From Brevibacterium sp. (GTDB lineage Bacteria; Actinomycetota; Actinomycetes; Actinomycetales; Brevibacteriaceae): a stretch of DNA of 64,000 nucleotides. The stretch's first letter is position 1; every line of letters begins with the position of its first letter. The notes beneath the pieces are model-generated. The model was not told where the DNA came from. It worked only from the letters and a program-made list of their open reading frames with translations, and searched no databases. Below are positions 21,293 through 30,401 of the stretch, piece by piece. The stretch covers positions 1 through 64,000 of the forward strand of contig NZ_JAPSIB010000017.1 of assembly GCF_031179145.1 (NCBI RefSeq), given 5' to 3'. Made by a program: the position numbers and the translations under genes.

Positions 21293-22771
21293 GTGGCCGA
21301 AACGAGATACGTCGACCCCATTCACTACCCGGCGTATGCGACCCAGCCGACCAGGGACCTGCGGGCGTGGATGCTTCTCCTCGTCACCGCAGTCCTGCCC
21401 GGCGGGGTGCAGCTGCTGTTCGGGGCTCGCCGCTGGGCGAAGGTATCGCTTCTCATCACCGGGATCAGCTGGATCCTCGTCATCGCGGCGGCTGTCGCCG
21501 TGCTCGTCGACAAGACGTTCGCCTTCACCTTCGGGACCAACCCGTTCATCCTCACATTCCTCACGGTCTGGGTGCCGATCGTGGCGATCAACTGGGTGGT
21601 GTGCCTGTTCGACACTCTGCGGCGGATCAAGCTGGTCACGGTCTCGCCCCGGGCCCGGAAGCGCTTCATCGCCGCCTTCTGCGCGCTCCTCCTCATCGTC
21701 GTCGGACCCATGGCGTGGGGCACGTCGATGCTCAACAGCCAACGGCAGCTGATGAGTGAGCTCTTCGCCTCGGGCAAGGCCGTCAAGCCTGTCGACGGGC
21801 GCTACAACATCCTGCTGCTGGGTTCGGACGCCGGAAAGGGACGCACGGGCATCCGGCCCGACTCGCTGTCGCTGGCCTCGATCGACGCCGACACCGGAGC
21901 GACGCTGATCATCGGTCTGCCCCGCAACATGCAGAACGTGCCCTTCCCGGAGGGCACGCCGCTGCACGAGAAGTACCCGCAGGGCTACAACTGCGGCAGC
22001 GAATGCCTCCTCAACGCCGTGTTCCAGCAGGGCGAGGAGCACCGGGACGAGTTCGAGAACCCGAAGAGAGCGGGGGAGCAGGCGACCATGGACGCCGTCT
22101 CGGCGATCACGGGCCTGAAGACGCAGTACTACGTCATGGTCAACCTCAAGGGGTTCGAGAAGCTCATCGACTCCCTCGGCGGGATCACGCTCGTATCGGG
22201 CAAGCGCGTCCCGATCTCCTCGAAGATCGACCCGTCCACCGGGCAGCATGGGCCGGTCAAGGGCTGGATCGAACCGGGGAAGCAGGAGCTCGACGGATTC
22301 CACGCCCTGTGGTTCGCCCGCTCCCGGGAGTTCTCCAGCGACTACGAGCGGATGATCCGCCAGCGCTGCGTCCAGACTGCCATCGTCAAGCAGATGGACC
22401 CCGCCACAGTTCTGACCCGCTTCCAGGAGATCGCGAAGGCCACGCCGGGCGCAGTTGCGACCGACATCCCATCGAGCCAGGTCGACACCTTCGTGGATCT
22501 GGCGCTGAAGGTGAAGTCGCAGAAGATCGAGTCGCTTGACCTGACTCCGCCGCGTGTGACACCATCACAGCCGGACTTCGACGAGGCCAGGAGCCTCGTC
22601 GCGGACAAGATCGCGCAGCTGGACAAGCAGTCGAATGCGCAATCCGCAGGCCCCTCGGCTGCCACGGCGGGCGTCGGAGCGGGCATCGGGGCCGCCATCC
22701 GAGCTCAGGGATCCAGCCCCTCGGAGAAGCCTGCAAAGGACGACACGCGGTCGATCTGCTACGTGCCGTGA
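21293..22771 (+). CDS. LCP family (LytR-CpsA-Psr) cell-wall glycopolymer ligase
   Basis: A 492-residue membrane protein. The first 140 residues hold about four hydrophobic segments, more than the single anchor of classical LytR. The external LCP domain follows: NILLLGSDAGKGRTGIRPDS, GLPRNMQNVPFP with the key Arg, DSLGGITL, and ELDGFHALWFARSRE ending in the conserved Arg block. LCP enzymes transfer lipid-linked glycopolymers to peptidoglycan. GTG at 21293 is chosen for its AAGGAAG Shine-Dalgarno and because residues before it are unconserved. It lies upstream of a secreted cell-wall hydrolase. Confidence 0.93.
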   Translation: MAETRYVDPIHYPAYATQPTRDLRAWMLLLVTAVLPGGVQLLFGARRWAKVSLLITGISWILVIAAAVAVLVDKTFAFTFGTNPFILTFLTVWVPIVAINWVVCLFDTLRRIKLVTVSPRARKRFIAAFCALLLIVVGPMAWGTSMLNSQRQLMSELFASGKAVKPVDGRYNILLLGSDAGKGRTGIRPDSLSLASIDADTGATLIIGLPRNMQNVPFPEGTPLHEKYPQGYNCGSECLLNAVFQQGEEHRDEFENPKRAGEQATMDAVSAITGLKTQYYVMVNLKGFEKLIDSLGGITLVSGKRVPISSKIDPSTGQHGPVKGWIEPGKQELDGFHALWFARSREFSSDYERMIRQRCVQTAIVKQMDPATVLTRFQEIAKATPGAVATDIPSSQVDTFVDLALKVKSQKIESLDLTPPRVTPSQPDFDEARSLVADKIAQLDKQSNAQSAGPSAATAGVGAGIGAAIRAQGSSPSEKPAKDDTRSICYVP

Positions 22772-23169
22772 GGTGCCACCGCAAGTGAGGTTGTTGAGAC
22801 CTCAGACGTGACTCATTCGTGACTCGGGCCGTGGGCCGCTGCGGCCGGTGAGAGAATGGGGCGAGGCGCTGCCGGACTTCGGCGGGCTTCTGCTGGGCAT
22901 CGGATGAGCCGAGCCGACGGGTGCGATGACGCATCCGCACTTGCGGGAACAGCCGATCGGGTGAGACCGGCGAAAAAGTTTCACCACGGTGTGTCCCTTG
23001 CCAACACTGGGAACTACACCGTTGTAATCACAGTAATTTCTCATCTGGCTAGTGTGACACGCCGAAAATGTGTAACAATTTTGAGATGTTGGGGTTGCCC
23101 ACCGTCCTACCAACGGTGAAGTGATCCTCTGGCCTGAACTTCCCTGTCTTCCTCGAAAAGGCTGTAACG
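22772..23169. promoter_or_regulatory. Long 5' region of the secreted cell-wall hydrolase
   Basis: Roughly 400 bases without a gene. The right half is AT-richer and should hold the promoter. GTAA-containing words recur (GTAATCACAGTAAT near 23024, GTGTAACAA near 23068), loosely like MtrA-type sites, but no clear direct repeat could be fixed. The left half can fold into GC hairpins. I looked for a c-di-AMP riboswitch, known before such hydrolases, and found no convincing core. Confidence 0.35.
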
Positions 23170-25911
23170 ATGAAACACATACTGCCCACTGTCGCGGGCT
23201 GCGCCTCTGTCGCACTCGTCGGCACCTTAGTGGTCACGGCTCCGACTGCCTTCGCGGCAACGGTCGAGCCGGAAGTGACCCAGAAGGCGCTGAATGTGAG
23301 CGAAGAGGGACTCAAAGTCCCCGGTGCTCGCGACTCCGCCGATTCCGGCGGCCAAGTGACCAATCAGAGCGCGACGAGCAATCTGCCCAACATCTTCAAG
23401 TCGCAGTCCGCTCTCTCATCCACGCAGATCCCCTCCACGGTCAACGTCAGTTCGGCGATCGGCCCTGAAGCCTCCGCGACGGTGACCCCTGCTTCGGCAA
23501 CCCCGGCCTCAGCGAGCCTGTCCGGGCCCGCGGAGACGAACTCGCCGGTCCCGTCGGAAGGATCTGCTCCCGCCCAGCAACCCGCGGACCCGGGTGCCTC
23601 CACCGCCCCCTCGGCTCCGGCCGAGGATTCGACGGCTCCGGAGTCGAAGGACCCCGCGACCGAGGACCCCGCGACCGAGGACTCGAAGCCCGACGAGGAC
23701 ATCTCGGGCTCGGTGCAGCAGAAGACCGAGGACGGCGTCGGCATCGCGCTGATCTCCGATGTGCTCGACGTGCCGTCGAAGAACCCGAGCCTCGTCGGCT
23801 TCACGTTCTCCGAGGTGAAGTCGAACATCCGCATCCAGGTCCGGGTCAAGAGCGAGTCCGGTTGGAACAGCTGGAGGACCCTCGACGAGGAAGCGGGCGA
23901 CAATTCCCCGACCGAGGGCTCCGAACCCTTCACCGTCAACAATGCGACGGGCGTGCAGATGCGCATCCTGGGAGATCAGGCCCCCAGTGACGCGGAACTC
24001 GTCCTCGTTGACCCGAAGCGGTCCGCGGCAGACGCACAGGCAGTGGCCGAGAACGCCCCCGTCGAGATCGAACCGCAGAGTGCCGACGGCGCGAGCGGCG
24101 CTTCGCTTCCGACCGAAACCGGTGCCGGAGAATCGGCCGAGACGGGCTCGGTGGAGACGGCAGCGGCTCCGGCCGAGGCGACCGTGACGAACCAGAACTT
24201 CGTGCCGGGATCGGCGACGGTGACGAACGTCGCCAAGTCGAAGAAGGTTCCGAAGCCGAACATCGCCTCGCGCAAGTCCTGGGGCGCCAAGCCCTACGAC
24301 GGTTCGCCCGACTATGCGAGCAGCGTCAAGCAGGCCGTCGTCCACCACACCGCCGGTGCCAACAGTTACTCGGCCGAGGACGTGCCGTCGATCCTGCGCG
24401 GCATCCAGACCTACCACCAGAAGGGACGCGGCTGGGACGACATCGGCTACAACGTCATCGCCGACAAGTACGGCCGTCTCTGGCAGGCTCGTGGCGGCGA
24501 CATCAACAAGGCCGTCATCGGAGCTCACGTCGCCAACCACAACTCCGGCACCTTCGGCATCTCGGTGCTCGGCACCTATGACAAGAAGGCCCCGCCGCGG
24601 AAGACGCGTGATGCCGTCGCCTCTGCGATCGCGTGGAAGCTCTCGCTGTCGGGACGCTCGGTCAGCAAGTCGACCGTCGTCGCCCACCGCGACCTGGCGC
24701 AGACCGACTGCCCCGGCGACGCCTTCTACGCGAAGATGGGCGAGATCCGTGACACCGCGTCGAAGATCCTCAAGTCCGGCGAGCTTCCCGAGGACGAGCC
24801 GAAGGAGAAACCGAAGCCCAAGACCTACATCGAGCAGTACGCCGAGGCGCACGCCAAGGAACTGGGTAAGGCCACCAGCGGCGAGTACGACGTCAAGGGA
24901 ATCGAAGGCGCACGTGCCCGCAACTACGAGAAGGGCGTCGTCTTCTGGTCGAAGAAGACCGGCGCGCACCACGTCAGTGGAGGCATCGCCTCCAGCTACA
25001 AGGGCGACCTGGTCGCCCAGCTGGGACTGCCCATCGGCAACGAGCGGGGCGGTCTGAAGAACGGCGGCACCTACCAGCCGTTCACCAAGGGATCCATCCA
25101 TTGGTCCAAGACCACCGGGGCCCACGCCACCGTGGGAGTCGTGCGGGACTACTGGAAGGCCAAGGGGTACGAGAACGGACACCTCGGCTACCCGAAGTCC
25201 GACCCCGTCATCAAGGACGGGCGGGTCGAGCAGCTCTTCGAGGGTGCTCGAGTGGTCTGGGCCGAAGGGTACGGAACCACTGAGTTCTCGCCCCAGGGCA
25301 CCATCGCACCGGGAGCGTTGGACGCCAACGCTCCCGGCGGCGCCGGTTCTGCTCCACCAGGAGACAATGCCTCAGATGGCGGTTCGGCTGCAGACTCCGG
25401 GGAAGGTTCTGCAGACGACAAAGCCAAGGACGAGCCGAAGGAAGAGCCGAAGCCGGCCGATCCTCCGAAGGAGAAGCCCAAGGAAGAGCCGAAGCCGGCC
25501 GATCCTCCGAAGGACGAGCCCAAGGACGACAAGCCGTCCAAGGACGAGCAGATCCAGGCTCAGCGTGACGCCGTCATCAAAGAGGCGAAGAAGCACCTCG
25601 GCGTGAAGTATGTCTGGGGAGGCACCTCGCCGAAGTCGGGCTGGGACTGCTCCGGCTACACCCAGCACGTCTACGGGAAGATCGGCATCGACCTGCCGCG
25701 CACGACGAGCCAGCAGCGACGCGCGGGCAAGGAGATCTCGCTCAAGGATGCCAAGCCCGGCGATATGATCTGGATTCCCGGCCACATCGGCATCATCTCC
25801 GAGACCAAGGGGAAGATGTACGACGCGGGCTCGAGCCGCACGAACACCTCGAAGCGCAGCTACGAGTGGATGCTCGGTCGCGGTGCGAAGGTCATCCGCG
25901 TGATCGGCTGA
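23170..25911 (+). CDS. Secreted PGRP-type N-acetylmuramoyl-L-alanine amidase with LGFP repeats and NlpC/P60 endopeptidase domain
   Basis: A 913-residue exported protein. Residues 1-29 are a signal peptide ending TAFA. Then come a Ser/Pro/Glu-rich linker, a beta domain (~200-280), an Amidase_2/PGRP domain with zinc-site residues in HHT (392-394), His506 and Cys514, LGFP wall-anchoring repeats (~560-690), a Pro/Lys/Glu repeat linker, and a C-terminal NlpC/P60 domain with Cys827 (DCSGY) and His872 (GHIGI). It should cut both the sugar-peptide amide and a stem-peptide bond in peptidoglycan. The gene has its own long leader and a strong 3' hairpin. The two repeat tracts in the linkers are in-frame DNA duplications. 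Confidence 0.94.
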   Translation: MKHILPTVAGCASVALVGTLVVTAPTAFAATVEPEVTQKALNVSEEGLKVPGARDSADSGGQVTNQSATSNLPNIFKSQSALSSTQIPSTVNVSSAIGPEASATVTPASATPASASLSGPAETNSPVPSEGSAPAQQPADPGASTAPSAPAEDSTAPESKDPATEDPATEDSKPDEDISGSVQQKTEDGVGIALISDVLDVPSKNPSLVGFTFSEVKSNIRIQVRVKSESGWNSWRTLDEEAGDNSPTEGSEPFTVNNATGVQMRILGDQAPSDAELVLVDPKRSAADAQAVAENAPVEIEPQSADGASGASLPTETGAGESAETGSVETAAAPAEATVTNQNFVPGSATVTNVAKSKKVPKPNIASRKSWGAKPYDGSPDYASSVKQAVVHHTAGANSYSAEDVPSILRGIQTYHQKGRGWDDIGYNVIADKYGRLWQARGGDINKAVIGAHVANHNSGTFGISVLGTYDKKAPPRKTRDAVASAIAWKLSLSGRSVSKSTVVAHRDLAQTDCPGDAFYAKMGEIRDTASKILKSGELPEDEPKEKPKPKTYIEQYAEAHAKELGKATSGEYDVKGIEGARARNYEKGVVFWSKKTGAHHVSGGIASSYKGDLVAQLGLPIGNERGGLKNGGTYQPFTKGSIHWSKTTGAHATVGVVRDYWKAKGYENGHLGYPKSDPVIKDGRVEQLFEGARVVWAEGYGTTEFSPQGTIAPGALDANAPGGAGSAPPGDNASDGGSAADSGEGSADDKAKDEPKEEPKPADPPKEKPKEEPKPADPPKDEPKDDKPSKDEQIQAQRDAVIKEAKKHLGVKYVWGGTSPKSGWDCSGYTQHVYGKIGIDLPRTTSQQRRAGKEISLKDAKPGDMIWIPGHIGIISETKGKMYDAGSSRTNTSKRSYEWMLGRGAKVIRVIG
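25435..25520 (+). repeat. Duplicated 48-bp unit in the Pro/Glu/Lys linker of the hydrolase
   Basis: The unit that encodes EEPKPADPPKEKPK and its near copy EEPKPADPPKDEPK occurs twice in tandem, in frame. It lengthens the spacer between the LGFP repeats and the NlpC/P60 domain. Confidence 0.7.
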
Positions 25912-25940
25912 CAGCGCAGCCGTGCCTCGGTGCACGCATG

Positions 25941-25989
25941 AACGGTGCCTCGCGCCCGGCTCCCCAGGAGTCGGACGCGAGGCACCGTT
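25941..25989 (+). terminator. Hairpin terminator after the cell-wall hydrolase gene
   Basis: AACGGTGCCTCGCG (25941-25954) pairs perfectly with CGCGAGGCACCGTT (25976-25989) across a 21-base loop. It sits 30 bases after the stop codon. Only a weak T-rich stretch (GTTCTGTCTTC) follows. Confidence 0.7.
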
Positions 25990-26034
25990 GTTCTGTCTTC
26001 GGCCCTTGTGCTCTCCGGACGTCGTGGTTGGGGG

Positions 26035-26096
26035 ACCTTCTCGTCTGCGGAGCGCCGGATCTGCCACCTTCTGGTCTGCGGAGCGCCGGATCTGCC
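26035..26096 (+). repeat. 31-bp tandem duplication upstream of manA
   Basis: Two adjacent 31-base units (26035-26065 and 26066-26096) differ at one position and share TCTGCGGAGCGCCGGATCTG. They lie in the 340-base gap between the hydrolase and manA, with no coding potential. Confidence 0.85.
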
Positions 26097-26253
26097 GGCA
26101 GGAGCGCCTCTCAGGCCTGGTCACACGTGGTGAACAGATTGTGACAAGTACTGAACAATTGGTGAAGGCGGAGGAAAAAGACACGACCTCGGCAGATGGA
26201 CGCGCTACGGTGGACGGACAAGCAAACACGTTCACCTGAAGGGGCTCATCACA
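26097..26253 (+). promoter_or_regulatory. manA promoter region
   Basis: An AT-richer stretch with two related words in direct orientation, GAACAGATTGTGA and GAACAATTGGTGA, about 22 bases apart near 26130-26165, which could bind a regulator. TACGGT (26206-26211) is a plausible -10 element. AAGGGG precedes the TTG start. Confidence 0.4.
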
Positions 26254-27567
26254 TTGCGCCGATTGCACAACACAGTCAAGAACTTTGATTGGGGCAGCAC
26301 GGACGCGATTCCAGCGATTCTGGGAACCGTGCCCGACGGCACTCCCTGCGCTGAGCTCTGGCTCGGAGCGCATCCCCTCAGCCCGTCCCACTTGGTCTCG
26401 GAGCAGCCTCACTCGGGGGCATTCGCCTCGGGGTACCGGCACATCGGCTCCGCCTCCTCGACCTCATCGACGGACACGCGCACGACCACGAGTGCTCCCA
26501 CCGGTCCCAACCTCATCGAGTACCTGGCCGGCGACCCGGAAGGGCTGCTCGGACGCGATGGCGTGGACGTCTTCGGCCCGCGGCTGCCGTTCCTGCTCAA
26601 GGTGCTGTCCGCGCAGAAGTCGCTCTCCATCCAGGTGCATCCGAACCCCGAGCAGGCCGCGATCGGATTCGCTCGCGAAGAAGCCGACGGCCCCGACCTC
26701 GATGCGCCGCACCGCAACTACAAGGATCCCTCGGCCAAGCCGGAGCTCATCTACGCGCTCACCGAGTTCCATGCCCTGACCGACTTCCGTCCTCGTCGGG
26801 CCGTCAGGGCGACATTCGAGCGGTTCCTGTCACTGCCTCTGACTCCCGAAGCGCTCGACTTCCTCGGCGAGGTGCTGGCGTCCCTGAGGTCGCTCGGTGA
26901 AGCGCGCGCGAACTCCCGGACCGTTGAGCTCATCCTCGGTGATCCGCGCGCTCCGCGCTTCGTCGACGAGCTCTCCGCGCACGAGCTCGGAGAGCTCCCG
27001 GACGGACATGCCAGCCGGGCCGGCAGCGCCGTCGACCCGATGGAGACGTTGCGGGAGCTCGTCAGCGATTTCCCGGGCGATCCTGGAGTTCTCGTCGCCC
27101 TCATGCTCAACCGCACCCACCTCGAGCCGGGGGAGGCGCTGGCGATCCAACCCGGTGTGCTCCACGCCTACCTCGGAGGCACCGGCATCGAGATCATGGC
27201 GTCGAGCGACAACGTGCTGCGCGGGGGCCTGACGCACAAGCACGTCGACATCCCGGAACTCGGCAGGGTCGCGAAGTTCACCGCGGCTGCTGCCCACAGG
27301 GTCGATCCCGACCGTGACGGAGTCTTCCGCGGACCGACAGAGGAGTTCGCGCTGCAGGTGCTGCGGTGCCCACGGCTGAAGAAGATCGATCGTCGGGGCC
27401 CGAGCATCGTCTTGTGCACCTCCGGCACGATCACGCTGACCTCGGTCGGATCGTCGGTGACACTGACCCGGGGCCAGAGCGTGTTCATCGCGGCAAACGA
27501 GCCTGGGATCACGGCAGACGGCCACGGTGACCTGTTCGTCGCCACCACGGGCCTGGAGCGGCCGTAG
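26254..27567 (+). CDS. manA: Mannose-6-phosphate isomerase, class I
   Basis: A 437-residue zinc enzyme interconverting fructose-6-phosphate and mannose-6-phosphate, the entry to GDP-mannose and mannosylated envelope glycans. Seen: VKNFDWGSTDAIPAILG at the start, metal ligands in SIQVHPNPEQA and KPELIYAL, and HAYLGGTGIEIMASSDNVLRGGLTHKH at the active site. The likely start is TTG 26254, giving the standard LRRLHNTVKNFDWGS opening. Phosphomannomutase, the next step, is 15 kb away in this window rather than adjacent. Confidence 0.93.
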   Translation: MRRLHNTVKNFDWGSTDAIPAILGTVPDGTPCAELWLGAHPLSPSHLVSEQPHSGAFASGYRHIGSASSTSSTDTRTTTSAPTGPNLIEYLAGDPEGLLGRDGVDVFGPRLPFLLKVLSAQKSLSIQVHPNPEQAAIGFAREEADGPDLDAPHRNYKDPSAKPELIYALTEFHALTDFRPRRAVRATFERFLSLPLTPEALDFLGEVLASLRSLGEARANSRTVELILGDPRAPRFVDELSAHELGELPDGHASRAGSAVDPMETLRELVSDFPGDPGVLVALMLNRTHLEPGEALAIQPGVLHAYLGGTGIEIMASSDNVLRGGLTHKHVDIPELGRVAKFTAAAAHRVDPDRDGVFRGPTEEFALQVLRCPRLKKIDRRGPSIVLCTSGTITLTSVGSSVTLTRGQSVFIAANEPGITADGHGDLFVATTGLERP

Positions 27568-27689
27568 CGCTGCGCCTGAGGGCAGGCGGATGGGACGCCG
27601 GAAGGTCGAACGTCCTGCCGCTGCGCTGTGCCTGCGCAGGGGAGCCGGTCACCGGATAGTCGCACACCCATTGCCTGCAATTCGCACCG

Positions 27690-27856
27690 TTGCACGGGGG
27701 TGCTTTGCGGCCAGCGGTGCCAAGTGCTGAGCCACCTATTGCCAGTGTGCCGACCGGCGGAAATTGAGCCCTGGAGTTGCCGACTGAACGGCGATAGGTG
27801 CGCCCAGCGGTGACTATTGCCGGCTGAACGGTGGCGGTGGCGCCCAACGGTGGTGG
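27690..27856. repeat. Array of degenerate short repeats (CCAGCGGTG-like)
   Basis: Words resembling GCGCCCAGCGGTG recur irregularly, for example GCGGCCAGCGGTG near 27708, GCGCCCAGCGGTG near 27798 and GCGCCCAACGGTG near 27840. TTGCC/ATTGC words lie between them. The array runs into the 106-bp repeat. The stretch between manA and the symporter has no coding character. Confidence 0.5.
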
Positions 27857-27962
27857 TTGCGCGCAGCGGTGGGAATTGCGGCTCGCTGTGTTCAATGCGG
27901 GCTGGGGCAATCGAGGCGAGACGCAGAAGAGCGGCACCTTCGCGGTGAAGGCACCGCTCTTC
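27857..27962. repeat. 106-bp direct repeat, left copy
   Basis: Matches 31783-31888 over 106 bases with 6 differences by eye (about 94% identity), in the same orientation. It sits between the convergent manA and symporter genes. It ends with a hairpin-forming segment. Confidence 0.88.
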
Positions 27963-27965
27963 TGC
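27923..27965. terminator. Bidirectional hairpin terminator in left repeat
   Basis: GCAGAAGAGCGG (27923-27934) pairs with CCGCTCTTCTGC (27954-27965). The stem is extended inward with two mismatches. It lies between two convergent genes, so it may stop both transcripts. Confidence 0.65.
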
Positions 27966-28006
27966 ATGTCAGTGATCTGCGAGCCGGCAGAGCACCGAAC
28001 CCTGGC

Positions 28007-29437
28007 TCAGACCTCCTGTGACAGCGTACGGTGTTCGGCTGAGGCTTCGGCCTGCGGTCTCCGTCGCTTTGTGAGCAGACTGACGACGATGAGCACGACG
28101 ACTGCTGTCGGCAGCGCAGGGATGGCTGAATTCAGTGTCTCCGATCGGCCTGTGGCCTCCCAGATGATCGTCACCGCTCCTCCGACGATCATCGAGCACA
28201 TCGCTCCCGCGGGGGTCACCCGCTTCCAGAACAGGGCCGCCAGGATGACGGGCGTAATCGCCGCACCGTACATCGAGTATGCGTACATCTGAAGAGCGAG
28301 CACCGATTCGAAGAACTGAACCAAGATGAATCCGAGGACCGCGATGGCGAGGACGGACAGGCGACCGACGACGACTCCCCGCTTCGAATCGCCTTTGGTC
28401 TTGTTCCTGACGTAGATGAGGTCATAGACGATGTTTCCCGAACACGTGAGCAGGTATGAGGAACCGGTCGTGACGATGAGGGCGAGGGACGCAACAAGGA
28501 GAACAGCACCCATTCCGGAAGGCGTGAATTCTCCTTCTGCAAGAGCGAGGATCGCCATATCTGGGTTGGTTCCTGGCATGAGGATTGTGGAACTGGAGGC
28601 CAGGAGGATGATCGGAGCAACGATAAGCGCGGCCCCGAAGAAGAATAGGATCGTGGCATTGCGCGCAACTTTCGGCGATCGCGCTGCCGCCAATCTTTGA
28701 TGCATATTCTGATCGCCGAGGATGAGCAGGAAGAGCGGCAGGAAGAATCCGAGGATCTGTAGGGGAGAGAGCACCCCTGTCACCGATTTGAACGCCGGAT
28801 CGAGCCGGCCAACGTAGCTGCCGAATCCACCGAGGTCGACGACGAACACCCAGATGAGCACTGCAAGGAGAGAGGCGACGATAAGCACTGCGGAGAGAAG
28901 ATCGGTCCATGCCACCGACTTCAACCCGCCGGACAGGGACAGGAAGGTGATGAGGACTGTGGCGATGATCGTTGCCTGAGTAGTCGACAGGGGAGTGATC
29001 AGTGTGAGGATATATCCCGCGCCGGTGAACTGATAGGCCGTGATGCCGATGAAGGCGACGAGGACGATGATCGTGCCCACGGTTCGGACCGGCCGTCCGA
29101 ATTTGGCTTCGAAGAGCTCTGGCACAGTGTGGAAGCCGTTCTTCCGGACCTTGGGAGCGAGGAAGTAGAGGACCGCGATTCCGCAGAACGTGCCGCCGAA
29201 GAAGAGAGCGCCGGCGAGGGGCCCGTTCGTGTAGATGAAGTTGGCGCCGCCGATGATCGAACCCGATCCGACGAACGTCGCCAGCAGCGTGCCGGCCAGA
29301 ACCCAAGTGGGCAACGACTTGCCGGCCAGCACGAAATCCTCTCCGTCCTTCATTGCGGCAGAGCGACCGAACCACGCGGCGATGGCGATCATGATCGCCA
29401 CGTAGACGACGAGGACGAGGACAAAAGTGAGATTCAT
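28007..29437 (-). CDS. Sodium:solute symporter (SSS family)
   Basis: A 476-residue integral membrane protein with about 13 helices. SSS traits are seen: FVLAGKSLPTWVLAGTLLAT, FVGSGSIIGGANFIYTNG, and the LSGGLKSVAWTDLLSA block around residue 170. SSS carriers bring in sugars, amino acids, carboxylates or ureides with Na+; the substrate here is not identifiable. AGGA precedes the ATG at 29437 by 6 bases. It belongs to a cassette with an RpiR regulator and an amidohydrolase, suggesting uptake of the compound that the hydrolase cleaves (inference). Codon use looks somewhat less GC-biased than flanking housekeeping genes. Confidence 0.92.
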   Translation of the reverse strand: MNLTFVLVLVVYVAIMIAIAAWFGRSAAMKDGEDFVLAGKSLPTWVLAGTLLATFVGSGSIIGGANFIYTNGPLAGALFFGGTFCGIAVLYFLAPKVRKNGFHTVPELFEAKFGRPVRTVGTIIVLVAFIGITAYQFTGAGYILTLITPLSTTQATIIATVLITFLSLSGGLKSVAWTDLLSAVLIVASLLAVLIWVFVVDLGGFGSYVGRLDPAFKSVTGVLSPLQILGFFLPLFLLILGDQNMHQRLAAARSPKVARNATILFFFGAALIVAPIILLASSSTILMPGTNPDMAILALAEGEFTPSGMGAVLLVASLALIVTTGSSYLLTCSGNIVYDLIYVRNKTKGDSKRGVVVGRLSVLAIAVLGFILVQFFESVLALQMYAYSMYGAAITPVILAALFWKRVTPAGAMCSMIVGGAVTIIWEATGRSETLNSAIPALPTAVVVLIVVSLLTKRRRPQAEASAEHRTLSQEV

Positions 29438-29503
29438 GGGCGATCCTAGTGTTGTGGAGCACAGTCATGCACAGGCCGAACACGATTCTCAACCACTGTT
29501 GCC

Positions 29504-29517
29504 GCAGAATGCAATAG
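29504..29517. promoter_or_regulatory. Candidate RpiR-binding motif upstream of symporter
   Basis: GCAGAATGCAATAG here resembles GCAGAATTAATAG at 30403-30415, before the regulator and amidohydrolase. Shared words in both promoter regions of a small regulon suggest an operator, though they could also be promoter elements. Confidence 0.35.
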
Positions 29518-29531
29518 ATTATGCAGGAATC

Positions 29532-30374
29532 TCATTCCTCGGCCACAACGGCGGTGAGTTCCCAGAGGGTATCGATCTGCTCGAGCATCCTGTGAGTCCT
29601 GCTCTCGTCGCGCTTGGCGATGAGCCCCAAGAGAATCTGCACGGCGCTGGTCGCGCACACCAGGGAGGAGATCACTTGTGTGGTCTCGGTGGGGACAAGC
29701 ACATATTCATCCGCGATGCCGGTGAGGGCCGTGTGTCGATCGGCAATGACGCAGATCTTGACCCCCTGCTGTTTCGCCACCTCTGCGACCTGCAGCACGA
29801 TGCGCGAGGACTTCCAGAGGGAGAACGCCAGGAAGCAATCGCCTTGACGCAGCAGCCTCACCTCATTGATCATCGACGTCGCCGAACCCGAATGGCACCG
29901 GATCGGATAGCCGAGCATCTGCCCGATGTGGGCAAGCTGCACCCCGGGGGCCGAATATGCCCCGGTCGCGAAGACGCCCGTACTCGCTGCCGCGCCGATA
30001 TGTTCGGCCATGCGCCTGAGGGCTGATTCGTCGAGGCTGCTCCGCAGGTGCTCGAGCAGCTCGATGTCCTTATCGATCGCCGTCGCCGAAATCCCTTGAC
30101 TCCGGTTGTGGATGTAGACGTTCCGTGAAGTCAGGGAGGCCAGGTAGCGGCTGCGGATCTCTGCGGAGAACGCGGGCCAGCCGGAGAAGCCCAGGGCCTG
30201 CGCTGTTCGGACGACCGTCGCAACATTGACTCCTGCGATGTTGGCCAGCGCCTGAGCTGAGCAGTAGGCGGCTTCCTCAGGATCGGCCGCGATGGCGTGC
30301 AGGACGGCTTTGGTGCTCCGAGTCAGACGAGTGCCGGACTCGAAGGACTCGATCCAGTCGGTGAAGCTGTTCAC
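29532..30374 (-). CDS. MurR/RpiR family transcriptional regulator
   Basis: A 280-residue regulator with an N-terminal HTH_6 domain (STKAVLHAIAADPEEAAYCS, then NIAGVNVATVVRTAQALGFSGW) and a C-terminal SIS sugar-phosphate-type domain (GVFATGAYSAPGVQLAHIG, INEVRLLRQGDCFLAFS). Such proteins sense phosphosugars or related ligands. GTG at 30374 is preferred over ATG 30401 because GGAAG lies 8 bases before it, while the ATG has a TATTAAT-like -10 just upstream and no Shine-Dalgarno. It is divergent from the amidohydrolase and upstream of the symporter, so it probably controls both. Confidence 0.88.
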   Translation of the reverse strand: MNSFTDWIESFESGTRLTRSTKAVLHAIAADPEEAAYCSAQALANIAGVNVATVVRTAQALGFSGWPAFSAEIRSRYLASLTSRNVYIHNRSQGISATAIDKDIELLEHLRSSLDESALRRMAEHIGAAASTGVFATGAYSAPGVQLAHIGQMLGYPIRCHSGSATSMINEVRLLRQGDCFLAFSLWKSSRIVLQVAEVAKQQGVKICVIADRHTALTGIADEYVLVPTETTQVISSLVCATSAVQILLGLIAKRDESRTHRMLEQIDTLWELTAVVAEE

Positions 30375-30401
30375 AGTACGGACTTCCTTTGCAAAAGCCA
30401 T

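Noticed and set aside
22772..23169. c-di-AMP (ydaO-type) riboswitch before the cell-wall hydrolase
   Set aside because: The gene context fits, but the conserved GA-rich cores could not be found. A covariance-model search (Rfam ydaO-yuaA) would settle it.
27690..27962. CRISPR array
   Set aside because: Repeat words are short, irregularly spaced and degenerate, with no cas genes.
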